Source: a virus. Taken from it: a stretch of DNA of 28,411 bases. The notes beneath the pieces are model-generated. The model was not told where the DNA came from. It did not search any database and saw only the letters and a program-made list of their open reading frames with translations. The stretch covers positions 1 through 28,411 of the IMG/VR virus record IMGVR_UViG_3300020201_000084. One strand, written 5' to 3'. This document shows positions 15,972 through 23,506 of the stretch, piece by piece. Position numbers and translations under genes: made by a program. The first letter of the stretch is position 1. Each line of letters starts with the position of its first letter.

Positions 15972-16826
15972 ATGGCTCTTGATGCCCTTCCAGGCGTTTG
16001 CAATTGTGACGGTTCACTTGCAGCAGGATTCTATAATACAAACCCAGTTTGTAGTGGTTCGCCTGTTTGGGTGGCGCACCTTGACACAAAAGGAGATTTG
16101 AATTTTAACAACGCGATTGACAAGACCGAAAACACCCCGAGAGGGGCTGACGTCTGTTTTAAGACGTACATGCCCGGCAAGGGGGATCTTGAAGTTACGT
16201 TCGATATCGGTTGCTCATCGAATTACGAAGGCAACGACATCATCATCCAGATGGCAGCGAGTTGTGGAGATGCAGTCCCAAAGGATTGGTTGTTTCTCAA
16301 CCGACCTATTGCTGACGTCAATACCCTCGGCTACCGAGGTTGTTTTTCAGTGTTCAATTTCAGCTTGGCCAACCCTTCAAGTGGCCTTTCACAAATTTCA
16401 ATTTCAATGGCCCCCGCGGCTGCTTGCCTGGGTTGCGCGTGCCCCGTAAGAATGGTGAAAGGCGATGGCCTTGGCGATATCGATGTTCTGTCTGTACCCG
16501 CTCAAGTTCAACGACTACTCGGCCTGTCTGCCGACCTTAAGGCACTGAGAATTGACCCTTTGGCAGAAATGCAGGCATCACTACCACTAACCCTTTCGGA
16601 GCGGGTCACGATCGAGGTAGACGACATCATTGCATCAATGCATATGATCGGAAAAACGCAGCAAAACATCGAAGCGGACTTCCAGCAAATCGCAACGAAA
16701 AGCGATATCCAGTTCTACAAGATGCGTCAAAAAGGGAGCACGCGGGGCCTTATCGAAGTTTACAAAAAGAGTTTAGATGCTATGCTAGGAGAAATCCTAG
16801 GGTCTATGCGGCAGTTTGCCGCGTAG
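15972..16826 (+). CDS. Probable major tail (tube) protein
   Basis: A 284-residue protein following the gp10-like protein; AGAGGA at 15959-15964 is a good ribosome binding site for ATG 15972. Its first 165 residues look like a tail tube beta-barrel: WVAHLDTKGDLNFNNAIDKT, DIIIQMAASCGDAVPKDWL and FSVFNFSLANPSSG are strand-rich and end in GACPV-like residues. Ten cysteines occur there, an unusual number. The C-terminal part (about 180-284) is helical and has a FYKMRQKGST segment, perhaps a decoration or assembly domain. The call comes from position between the gp10-like gene and the chaperones plus this beta look; siphophage tube proteins are often 150-250 residues, so a fused C-terminal domain is plausible. 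Confidence 0.6.
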   Translation: MALDALPGVCNCDGSLAAGFYNTNPVCSGSPVWVAHLDTKGDLNFNNAIDKTENTPRGADVCFKTYMPGKGDLEVTFDIGCSSNYEGNDIIIQMAASCGDAVPKDWLFLNRPIADVNTLGYRGCFSVFNFSLANPSSGLSQISISMAPAAACLGCACPVRMVKGDGLGDIDVLSVPAQVQRLLGLSADLKALRIDPLAEMQASLPLTLSERVTIEVDDIIASMHMIGKTQQNIEADFQQIATKSDIQFYKMRQKGSTRGLIEVYKKSLDAMLGEILGSMRQFAA

Positions 16827-16859
16827 TCGAAATCCTTGTATCTACTGAGATTTTGTAAC

Positions 16860-17162
16860 ATGCTGCCTATAGAAGCTACTAACCCCGAAGAACTGCTAAC
16901 CTCACTCATTCAATCTTCTGACGACATACCTTGTGTCAGGGTTGACGTGTTGGTTGCAGCTCTGGGGCTAGACGCTGCGAGAAGGTTGACGATCATTCAG
17001 ACTAACGCATTTATCGATCGATCTAGGGCAATCGAAATGATGATGTTGAATCGAGCAGTGGGCATGCTATCAGAGGTAGACCGGTTATCCCTTAATCCAA
17101 TTCCAACTGAGGTAGAAGAGTCCAATGCCAACGTTAGTACATTTGAAACGAAGCGTACTTAA
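16860..17162 (+). CDS. Small protein between tube and chaperone genes
   Basis: A helical protein of about 100 residues (MLPIEATNPEELLTSLIQSSDDIPCVRVDVLVAAL, positions 1-35) with acidic N- and C-termini and no membrane segment. A TTG at 16836 would add eight residues, but ATG 16860 is more conventional. The last 38 bases overlap the next gene. It sits between the tail tube and the tape measure, where gpG-like chaperones lie, so a role in tail assembly is likely. I cannot assign a family. The next gene has its own GAGGT ribosome binding site, so the overlap is not needed for a frameshift. Confidence 0.5.
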   Translation: MLPIEATNPEELLTSLIQSSDDIPCVRVDVLVAALGLDAARRLTIIQTNAFIDRSRAIEMMMLNRAVGMLSEVDRLSLNPIPTEVEESNANVSTFETKRT

Positions 17163-17661
17163 CACTGAGGGAGAAATCGTAGAGGAAAGCAAAAAGATGC
17201 TTCTGAATTTGACCGCGGGCTTAGCCATTCGGTTGAAGGCAGTAGGGGCGAACATTTTTGCGTCTCTCGATAGCGAGGAAACCCGAAACTGGATCACTTC
17301 GATAATCCAAGATCGGGAGTCGTTGGTCAATATAGCTCATGTCGTTTGGCCCGACCCTGAGATCGACGAATGGCTTACCGCGGATTCTCTCGACAATCTG
17401 AGGGAGGCCTTTTTGATTGAACTTCAAAATTTTTCCTACCAGTCTTCCCCGAAGACATTGCAATCGTTGATAGTGGAGAGTCGGAGCACTCTAGCGGTGA
17501 TGGACAAGGAGTTGAGCGACCGGATTCCCGAGGCGATGGACATACTTCGCAAGAAGGCACTGAGCGACATTCCAGAGGGGGAAAACCTAGCCAAGGCTCT
17601 GCTAGAAGACTACGAACAGTATCAGCGAGGGAAGTTTGGGGGGAGCTATTCAAAGCCATAG
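17125..17661 (+). CDS. Tail assembly chaperone, G-like short form
   Basis: A 178-residue acidic, helical protein (MPTLVHLKRSVLNTEGEIVE; later LVNIAHVVWPDPEIDEWLT and ALLEDYEQYQRG). Its position between tube and tape measure genes, and the presence of an open -1 frame running to the next gene, mark it as the G-like short form of a tail assembly chaperone pair, which in lambda loads the tape measure and recruits tube protein. GAGGT at 17109-17113 is 11 bases ahead of ATG 17125, so it starts independently of the gene it overlaps. The stop at 17659-17661 falls only 15 bases after a six-G run, as expected if a few ribosomes slip and read on. Family membership is inferred from context. Confidence 0.6.
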   Translation: MPTLVHLKRSVLNTEGEIVEESKKMLLNLTAGLAIRLKAVGANIFASLDSEETRNWITSIIQDRESLVNIAHVVWPDPEIDEWLTADSLDNLREAFLIELQNFSYQSSPKTLQSLIVESRSTLAVMDKELSDRIPEAMDILRKKALSDIPEGENLAKALLEDYEQYQRGKFGGSYSKP

Positions 17662-17933
17662 CCGTTCTAGGTGGTTGGTCTTTAGAACTTACCTATTACC
17701 AAATCACAGAATTGCATCGGGGCTGGCGGCAAGAGCAGTTCGACCGGGAATCATTTATCGTGTTCAGCATCGTGCAAGCGTCCGGGGGAGGCAAAGGCGA
17801 CTTTCAAAAAATAAATCCGTACCGTGACAACAGCGAAGCGGTAGCACAATCCAAGGCAGAGCAAAACAAGATCATGGAAGCCCAAGCACAAGCCGAGTTC
17901 GGTACCAGTAATAGCGATTGGGGACTGTTCTAA
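17125..17933 (+). CDS. Tail assembly chaperone long form by -1 frameshift (GT-like)
   Basis: Read without a frameshift, the 178-residue protein stops at 17661. The -1 frame, however, is open through that stop and up to 17933, one base before the tape measure start. A -1 slip after GGG at 17641-17643 gives a protein of about 269 residues: the first 173 of the short form, then ELFKAIAVLGGWSLELTYYQ and later ELHRGWRQEQFDRESFIV. This extension has the sequence look of the C-terminal region of chaperone long forms (W..L..yyqi.el..GwR). The 73-residue reading from a TTG at 17712 has no ribosome binding site, so the extension is best explained as a shifted extension. The frameshift is inferred; only proteomics or reporter data could prove it. 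Confidence 0.6.
17627..17662 (+). promoter_or_regulatory. Candidate -1 ribosomal frameshift site
   Basis: Six G residues at 17638-17643 lie in the short form's frame as GGG GGG, after TTT and before A. A P-site tRNA on the second GGG can slip back one base and pair perfectly. GAGGGAAG at 17627-17634 is Shine-Dalgarno-like a few bases upstream, as in other stimulated sites. A weak hairpin, GCTAT with ATAGC (17645-17649 and 17658-17662), follows. The heptamer TGGGGGG is not a perfect X-XXY-YYZ site, since T occupies the first position. Confidence 0.5.
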
Positions 17934-20417
17934 ATGTCAACTGCAAGTAACACTCGCGCCGGCGGTGCTTTCATCGAGGTCTTTATCAAGGACCGCGTTC
18001 AAGCAGGAATAAAGACGATCAACAGGCAGCTCCTAAGTTTTGCAGCGAAGGCAGGATTAGCCGGGGCTGCTGTTGGGGCTGCTGGGTTTGCGATCTTAAG
18101 GCCTCTGGTTAGCGCCGGCAAAGAGTTCGCTGAATTCGATAGACGTCTTAGGGCCGCGGCTGCTGCATCGGAGCTAACGTCTGGTCAGATGGAACAGCTA
18201 GGCGAGGAAATTAAAAAGGTAAGCCAACGGAGCGGTACGGTTCTCATAGATTTGGCCGATGAGACTGTTGAGCTAGCCCGAGCACTTGGCAAAGTTGACC
18301 CAAGCGAGTTGGCGAACCTTGCTGACGTTATCGCCCAATTGTCAAAGGCCTCTGGTGATACGCTTGGAATTTCTAGGACGGGTTTACTTTCTACGATTGG
18401 TGCTTTTGGGTTAAAGAACAGCCAAGCCAAAGATGTTGCCAACTTGCTTATCAAAGGTGCCAATTCATCACAAGCAAGTTTGAGTGACTTTGTTTTTACT
18501 CTTAAGACTTTGGCCCCCGTATCAAAGGCGGCTGGCATAAGCCTACAGACCACAATTGCTTTGGCAGCGGGCTTGTCGACCATCGGTATAAAAGGCGAAG
18601 AGGCAGGAACACAATTACGACGACTTGCAATCGATGTAACAGCCAACACGAAGGAGCTTGAAAAATCTTTTGGTATCATTATACCAAAGGGATCAACCTT
18701 CCTAAACGTTCTGGAGCTACTGAGCGAAGCAACCGCCGGGGACAATGTTTCGACTAAGGCCGATAAGTTCAACAAGGCATTTGGGCTGCTTGGCATTACC
18801 TCAGCGCTGGGGATTGGTACGACGGCAGAACAGATCAAGGAATTCCAAAAATCGTTCGTTGATGTATCTGGGGAGCTGCAAAAGCAATTCGATAAAATAC
18901 AAGGTGGCCTAGGTGGTGGGTTCGATCGTATGTCGTCGTCCCTTCAAGTTCTAAGGGTTACCGTTGGGGGCGCTCTAGAGGACCTGTTTGGCCGTTTTGC
19001 TGATGGTGTTCAAGCTATTAACGCGGTTATCTCACCATTCATAAAAAACAACAAAGAGGCTGTCCAGGTAATTGCTTTGGTAGGAGTCGCAGCGATTGTG
19101 ACTAGCGTATCTTTGTTGTTAATGAGCGGGGCCGCAGTTGCACTTAGCTTAGTGCTTGGCGCATTAAGTTCAATTTTACTTGTCCTTCAAACACCACTTG
19201 GCCTAATTGCCGCGGTGGTTCTGTCCAACATTGTGTTCTTTGGATTACTGGGAGCAGCGTTTCTCACTTTTACGAAGACCGGCAATACTCTAGCTAGGTC
19301 GTTAGGGTCAGGAATAATCTACGTCTTTCGTCAATTGAAAAAGACTGCCAAAGAGGTCCTTGCAGTTGTGACGTTGACAATGGAAGGCATAAGCCTTTCT
19401 TTTCAAAATGGTAATTTAGAGGCGGCTGCTACGATCGCATTCCAAGGCATTAAGATTGCCGGGATAATTGCGTTCAGAGACTTAAGTAAAGTTGCGGACG
19501 CCTTCTTTACCCGAGTACAGTATGGATTGTTAGGCCTTGGGGCAGGGCTTGGACTTAACGCTAAGCTATTAGGAGGGCTGCTAGGTGGTTTGGTTGGTGG
19601 TGGTAGTGCTACACCAGCACTTAGTAAGTCGCTCATTGAGTCCCAAAAGGAGCTTCAAGAATTGGTCGACGAGCAGCGGAAAAAGCTAAAGCTTGCGGAC
19701 CCGAAACTTGGCGATAGTCTTGGCAAAGCTATTGACGAGGCTGTTGGCGGAATGCCAAATGGAATTGAAAAAGGAATTCAAGGGATGGTATCCTCCAGCT
19801 TTGATTCGACGAGAGGGCTGATTAAGGGCCAAAAGAATTCGTCGGCAGAGCAGTTGAAATCGATTGCGGGGAGCGCTAGAGAGACGGCGGACGTCCTACG
19901 GAATGGAATTGTCACGGTAAAGCTTTACAATGCAAGAGTTGCTAATGCGGCGGCTGCTTCCAAAGCAAAATTAGATGCTCCAATTGGTGAAGATGGATTA
20001 CCGGTCAACGAAAGCAGGAATACTCTAACCCCCGAGCGAGAGCGTAGGCTACGAGAGGCGGTAGCCCGTAGAAGAAAACTTGCTCAAGAGAGAGCTGATT
20101 TGCTCGACATAAATTTGGAGCAGAAATCATTGGATAGAGCGAACCTGCCGAGCAAAGCAGATATCGAGGCTAAACGGAAAGCGGACGCAGAAAAGCTTAA
20201 TAAAGATAGGGACGAAAGGTTCAATGCGAATCGACCATTTAACAAGAAAGCTAACGTCGATGACTTAGAAAGAGAGCCAAAACGCGAGATACTTAGTAAA
20301 GAAGAATTGCAAGCGAAGCTTATAAAAGAGGCACTTGAGGCAGATGCCTTAGAGTTGAAAAAGCAAACAAGCTTACTTCAAATAATTGCCGACAAAGAGG
20401 GAGCGGTATTTGTATGA
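17934..20417 (+). CDS. Tail tape measure protein (TP901 type)
   Basis: An 827-residue protein that sets tail length and carries DNA-ejection segments. Residues about 65-310 match the TP901/PhageMin_Tail core: EFDRRLRAAAAASELTSGQM, LADETVELARALG, AQLSKASGDTLGISRTGLL, and AAGLSTIGIKGEEAGTQLRR. Residues 377-447 hold several hydrophobic segments (VIALVGVAAIVTSVSLLLM and similar), the usual membrane-interacting part. The C-terminal third is coiled-coil and charged (about 680-827). The start ATG at 17934 follows the frameshift-extended chaperone by zero bases. The stop overlaps the next gene in an ATGA. Length 827 suggests a tail of roughly 120-130 nm if the usual 0.15 nm per residue rule held, which is an estimate only. 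Confidence 0.85.
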   Translation: MSTASNTRAGGAFIEVFIKDRVQAGIKTINRQLLSFAAKAGLAGAAVGAAGFAILRPLVSAGKEFAEFDRRLRAAAAASELTSGQMEQLGEEIKKVSQRSGTVLIDLADETVELARALGKVDPSELANLADVIAQLSKASGDTLGISRTGLLSTIGAFGLKNSQAKDVANLLIKGANSSQASLSDFVFTLKTLAPVSKAAGISLQTTIALAAGLSTIGIKGEEAGTQLRRLAIDVTANTKELEKSFGIIIPKGSTFLNVLELLSEATAGDNVSTKADKFNKAFGLLGITSALGIGTTAEQIKEFQKSFVDVSGELQKQFDKIQGGLGGGFDRMSSSLQVLRVTVGGALEDLFGRFADGVQAINAVISPFIKNNKEAVQVIALVGVAAIVTSVSLLLMSGAAVALSLVLGALSSILLVLQTPLGLIAAVVLSNIVFFGLLGAAFLTFTKTGNTLARSLGSGIIYVFRQLKKTAKEVLAVVTLTMEGISLSFQNGNLEAAATIAFQGIKIAGIIAFRDLSKVADAFFTRVQYGLLGLGAGLGLNAKLLGGLLGGLVGGGSATPALSKSLIESQKELQELVDEQRKKLKLADPKLGDSLGKAIDEAVGGMPNGIEKGIQGMVSSSFDSTRGLIKGQKNSSAEQLKSIAGSARETADVLRNGIVTVKLYNARVANAAAASKAKLDAPIGEDGLPVNESRNTLTPERERRLREAVARRRKLAQERADLLDINLEQKSLDRANLPSKADIEAKRKADAEKLNKDRDERFNANRPFNKKANVDDLEREPKREILSKEELQAKLIKEALEADALELKKQTSLLQIIADKEGAVFV

Positions 20418-20749
20418 CATTTCAAAATGCGTTTTCAACGTACAAGCACAAGAAAGCGGTCAAGCACGAAAGGGGCCTGATTCTAGCGATCGAGGTATGC
20501 TCTCTTTGCGACGTGAAGATACGAAGTAAGGACCAAAGCATAGTGCTAGACGTTACCACGGTTTCCATCTTGTTCCCAAGGGCCAATTTTGACAACTTGG
20601 ACTTGATAAAAGATCACGACGGAAAGGTGTACTCGATCCGTTTTGATTCGAGGTTCCTACGTCGGGAACTTATGAGAGCCTACGAGCTGAGCGACAACAG
20701 TGAAATCACGACATCACTAACAGACAGGTTTGGCAATGCCTTTCGCTGA
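20414..20749 (+). CDS. Hypothetical tail protein after the tape measure
   Basis: A 111-residue protein starting in an ATGA overlap with the tape measure. It is mixed alpha/beta, with a CSLC pair (about residues 29-32) in CSLCDVKIRSKDQSIVLDVT that could bind a metal, and a basic N-terminus (YKHKKAVKHERGL). Immediately downstream of a tape measure, genes encode distal tail proteins or lysis/assembly accessory proteins in most siphophages. I do not recognise its family. The end overlaps the next gene's ATG (20736) by 14 bases. Confidence 0.5.
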   Translation: MTFQNAFSTYKHKKAVKHERGLILAIEVCSLCDVKIRSKDQSIVLDVTTVSILFPRANFDNLDLIKDHDGKVYSIRFDSRFLRRELMRAYELSDNSEITTSLTDRFGNAFR

Positions 20750-21701
20750 AACGAGTTTACGCAAACTAAACGTCGGGGAAAATAACTCGATTGAGTATGC
20801 CATTACGATTTGGGATACTGGAGATTGGGCTACCGGCAATTTATGCGAATCGCAAGTTTTCGGAGATGATAATGATGAAATGCTGGCCAGGGCTTATGCG
20901 TTTAGCATTCTCCCACTTATTCGATGGGTGAACCTTGGCCTATGCGACTACTCATTGCACCTAAATTCATTTACGCTAGAAGAACTTGGGACTGGGAGCA
21001 CTCGTAAGTTTCTCGTACTGGCAACTTACAGTGACGCAAGGCCTAATTTCACAATCAACTATTGCAAGATGGCCTTTACTGTTTCCGGTGAGACGGAGCA
21101 TATTCAAGCAGGCTTGGCGCATCTTGGAAGTTACATCTGCCATCCAGGCGATATTACAAGTTCTGCAACTGGCGACCCCGACAGCGCCCAGTGTGGGGAG
21201 CTATTCGGAGGGTTAATCAATGTTAATGGCACCGAGGTTGAGGGCATCGACATTCCAGCCGCGGGGCTTAACTTCACGATCACGTCATGCGTGAATCCAA
21301 ATGCGGTCACTGCTGCTTACCTCCAACAGCTTTACTACATGGCACCATGCATGAATAGTAATCCCGTCCTAGGGGCATTCGCACCGGGGGAGTTGCTGTT
21401 TCGAGGCGCGTCCGGCCAAGGGGATCAAAGTCAATTGTTCTGTATCGATTTTGACTTTGGGGCAAAACCGAATTGGGTCAACGGCCCTCCAGGTTGCGGG
21501 CCAAATGCTTGTTTAATGGGTCTGCAAAAACTAGGTTGGGATTTGTACTGGATATTCACTCAACCGGTGGCGATAACGGCAGGCCCAGCGAGTTGTAGGG
21601 TACATGCGGCCTTGCCCCATTCGGTCCATATTGAGCGTATATTCTGCGCTCGTGATTTCAACCTACTGAATATGTCTTGTAACACGATCATATTGACTTA
21701 A
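20736..21701 (+). CDS. Probable distal tail / baseplate protein, Cys-rich
   Basis: A 321-residue protein. ACAGG at 20724-20728 supports ATG 20736 over an upstream TTG at 20730. It is beta-rich with 13 cysteines spread along the chain and no signal peptide. One part, APGELLFRGASGQGDQSQLF, followed by IDFDFG and later GWDLYWI, reminds me of a family of tail-region proteins with the pattern PGExLFLGASGxxxG...WEIxFxF and GWxYLWV, found next to tape measure proteins. This is from memory. A role in the distal tail or baseplate ring is likely from place and size. The cysteines may make disulfides or bind metal; no CxxC zinc finger is clear. Confidence 0.55.
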   Translation: MPFAETSLRKLNVGENNSIEYAITIWDTGDWATGNLCESQVFGDDNDEMLARAYAFSILPLIRWVNLGLCDYSLHLNSFTLEELGTGSTRKFLVLATYSDARPNFTINYCKMAFTVSGETEHIQAGLAHLGSYICHPGDITSSATGDPDSAQCGELFGGLINVNGTEVEGIDIPAAGLNFTITSCVNPNAVTAAYLQQLYYMAPCMNSNPVLGAFAPGELLFRGASGQGDQSQLFCIDFDFGAKPNWVNGPPGCGPNACLMGLQKLGWDLYWIFTQPVAITAGPASCRVHAALPHSVHIERIFCARDFNLLNMSCNTIILT

Positions 21702-21702
21702 T

Positions 21703-22509
21703 ATGCCAAACAACTTTAAGCCCCCAACAAAAGGTCAGCCTATAGCGGAGTTTATAGAAAAGCAGTCCCTTTGGCAGACCATCCATGATGCTCTCGACCG
21801 AGTTACCAAACTTGAGCAGAAGATAAAAAACATCCAGGCACCAACTCTAAAACTGGACAAGCCTAACCCAGTTTTACCCTGGGCTATAAATCGTACCGGG
21901 GAGGACCTTGGCAATTCTTTTTCAATTGTTGCTTATGATGAGCCTTTTGTAGAGCCTCCCGATATTGACGAGCTGGCAACTATTTATGCCCCAAGATTTT
22001 CGATGGACACGACCTATTTTGCCAAAGTGCCTGATGGCCTTTGCCGATGGGGTGTATTCAACATACCTGTTGTCGAAAACGGTTTGGCCCCGATTACGCT
22101 TCAAGGTATTGCCCATGTCCAGATAGATGTGTTGGACGAGTCCCACACAATGGCAAAAGAAGTTGTTGGCGACGTTTCTAGATTGCAATCATCTATTGAT
22201 GGCACATCGTCTTCGGCAAGGATACTCTGGAAGGAACCAGGGCTAGGCCTAAAATGGGCTTCCATTCTTTTAGGTCGTTCCGATGGAATTTACCATTACC
22301 TGTTTACACTTGAGACGAACATGAGTTATGCACTCCCAAATTTTGCTACGGCGGTGATAAAAGACATGGATAATCTTGTGGTGATTAAGACAGCTTTTGT
22401 AAGAGATCCGCAAGTAATTTTTGCTGACTTAGTAGCGGGTGACCGGGGCATTTGCATACTGCAAAATGAAAAGTTCTACATCATCCAAGCTTACCGGGAC
22501 TGCGACTAA
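21703..22509 (+). CDS. Probable tail-tip or fibre-attachment protein
   Basis: A 268-residue protein directly after the Cys-rich distal tail protein. It begins with a coiled helix (FIEKQSLWQTIHDALDRVTKLEQKIKN, residues about 18-44), then a beta-rich body with LQGIAHVQIDVLDESHTMAKEVVG and ARILWKEPGLGLKWASILLG, a pattern that I associate with phage proteins in planctomycete-type tail regions but cannot assign. No membrane segment or signal. It ends in a TAATG overlap with the poly-serine protein, so the two are coupled. It may connect the latter to the tail tip. Confidence 0.5.
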   Translation: MPNNFKPPTKGQPIAEFIEKQSLWQTIHDALDRVTKLEQKIKNIQAPTLKLDKPNPVLPWAINRTGEDLGNSFSIVAYDEPFVEPPDIDELATIYAPRFSMDTTYFAKVPDGLCRWGVFNIPVVENGLAPITLQGIAHVQIDVLDESHTMAKEVVGDVSRLQSSIDGTSSSARILWKEPGLGLKWASILLGRSDGIYHYLFTLETNMSYALPNFATAVIKDMDNLVVIKTAFVRDPQVIFADLVAGDRGICILQNEKFYIIQAYRDCD

Positions 22510-22970
22510 TGGGATGGTACCCTTTTTGTTGTTGTCCAAGCAGTTCGAGCAGTTCGAGCAGTTCGAGCAGTTCGAGCAGTTCGAGCAGTTCGAGCAACCC
22601 TAGTTCGTCATCGTCGGTCCCGAGTTCGAGCAGTTCGAGCAACCCGAGTTCGTCATCGTCGGTCCCGAGTTCGAGCAGTTCGAGCAACCCGAGTTCGTCA
22701 TCGTCGGTCCCGAGTTCGTCAGTCCCAAGTTCGTCGGTCCCAAGTTCGTCGGTCCCAAGTTCGTCAGTCCCAAGTTCATCGTCTTCAAGTCCGTTCATAC
22801 AACCAAAGTGCTGTAGCAGTAACCTTCCAGGTACCCCAGGTTTATTTGTTGGCCAAACTATTTTTGACACTTGCACGACAGGGTTCGGACCAACTACAAC
22901 TTGTACTTGCGTGTTTACATGGAACGGTACTATTTGGGAAGTAACATCGGAGGATTGCACGACTATATGA
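22509..22970 (+). CDS. Poly-serine repeat protein with Cys-rich ends
   Basis: A 153-residue protein. It starts MGWYPFCCCP, then about 85 residues of serine with periodic Asn-Pro and Val-Pro breaks, then a compact Cys-rich domain (KCCSSNLPGTPGLFVGQTIF followed by DTC, CTCVFTWNGTIWEVT and EDC). The linker is probably extended and flexible and may carry sugars, given the following genes. The C-terminal domain, about 55 residues with several Cys and a WNGTIWE strand, could be a small surface or carbohydrate-binding fold. It starts in a TAATG overlap with the previous gene and ends in an ATGA overlap with the next, supporting real translation. Low-complexity coding is confirmed by in-frame repeat periods only in multiples of three bases. 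Confidence 0.6.
   Translation: MGWYPFCCCPSSSSSSSSSSSSSSSSSSSNPSSSSSVPSSSSSSNPSSSSSVPSSSSSSNPSSSSSVPSSSVPSSSVPSSSVPSSSVPSSSSSSPFIQPKCCSSNLPGTPGLFVGQTIFDTCTTGFGPTTTCTCVFTWNGTIWEVTSEDCTTI
22539..22793 (+). repeat. Nested tandem DNA repeats encoding serine
   Basis: Three repeat classes lie end to end. First, six copies of a nine-base unit (AGC AGT TCG) at 22539-22592. Second, two full copies of a 45-base unit at 22602-22646 and 22647-22691, and a partial third at 22692-22712. Third, four copies of a 15-base unit (AGT TCG TCN GTC CCR) at 22713-22772. All lengths are multiples of three, so copy-number change alters linker length without shifting frame. Confidence 0.85.
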
Positions 22971-23506
22971 CATGCCAGTATTTAGAGAATAGCTGCTGTA
23001 AGGTGGCAACCGAGTTCGCTGGCCAAAAGGTTACGACTACTGACGCAGCTTGCCAGCAGTGTGAATTGGCAACGCGACCTAGAAGCCTAAACGAGGTAAC
23101 TTTGTCACTGACCTATTCGCAACTTAGGGGTACTGAGGCATCACAAAGGGCCTTCGCTATCCTTAAAGAAAAGGCCTTTGACAAGATATCGAATGGCCCA
23201 GGGACCGAGTTAAAAAAGCTTATTTCTTGGTTCTATTCACCAACCAAAAAATGCAAGTGCGATACCCGAATTCAGAAGATGAACAAATGGGGGCCTGACG
23301 AATGCGAGAAACGTCGAACAACAATATTAAGGTGGCTGAGGCATTCTTGCCGAATTGCAAGGATACCGTACTTCGAGTCCGCCGCGAATATCCTGTTACG
23401 GATGGCTATAAGTCGATCACGGTTGCGGTCACAACAGCGCCAAGAACAGACTGTACGCTTGCCTACTGTACTGCATCAATTGAAGCGTGTGGATGGCAAC
23501 CCATAG
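22967..23506 (+). CDS. Cys-motif protein with SWF domain (first copy)
   Basis: A 179-residue protein from ATG 22967, an ATGA overlap. The N-terminal part holds CQYLENSCC and ACQQCELATRPR, a possible zinc knuckle. The C-terminal domain (about 81-149) reads SWFYSPTKKCKCDTRI..., then KWGPDECEKRRTTILRWLRH and later NILLRMA. It matches, in order, the protein at 26071-26349 (SWF, Cys pair, P-E-x-x-E, WL, hydrophobic helix). From memory, tail-region proteins of planctomycete-type phages have this C-x(1-2)-C...W-x-P-D...WL pattern. The final 30 residues are basic and overlap the next gene by 205 bases. Function unknown; the repeated presence suggests a structural or adaptor role. Confidence 0.55.
   Translation: MTCQYLENSCCKVATEFAGQKVTTTDAACQQCELATRPRSLNEVTLSLTYSQLRGTEASQRAFAILKEKAFDKISNGPGTELKKLISWFYSPTKKCKCDTRIQKMNKWGPDECEKRRTTILRWLRHSCRIARIPYFESAANILLRMAISRSRLRSQQRQEQTVRLPTVLHQLKRVDGNP

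Noticed and set aside
17712-17933. Independent 73-residue gene from a TTG start
   Set aside because: There is no ribosome binding site, the frame is open far upstream, and the protein continues a conserved segment. It is better explained as the -1 frameshift extension of the chaperone.
18185-18838. 217-residue minus-strand open frame opposite the tape measure gene
   Set aside because: It is antisense to a clear tape measure domain, has no recognisable motif, and no other minus-strand genes are seen.
22539-22793. CRISPR-like array
   Set aside because: The repeats are contiguous with no spacers of unique sequence, and they are in-frame codons for serine.
22481-22960. Long minus-strand open frame opposite the poly-serine gene, with LELLELLEL and ELGTD repeats
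   Set aside because: It is the antisense reading of the serine repeat array. Repeats with few stop-compatible codons remain open on both strands; the + strand gene has precise stop/start overlaps with its neighbours.
22871-22966. Upstream start of the Cys-motif protein
   Set aside because: It lies inside the poly-serine gene's Cys-rich end. ATG 22967 in an ATGA overlap is the better start.
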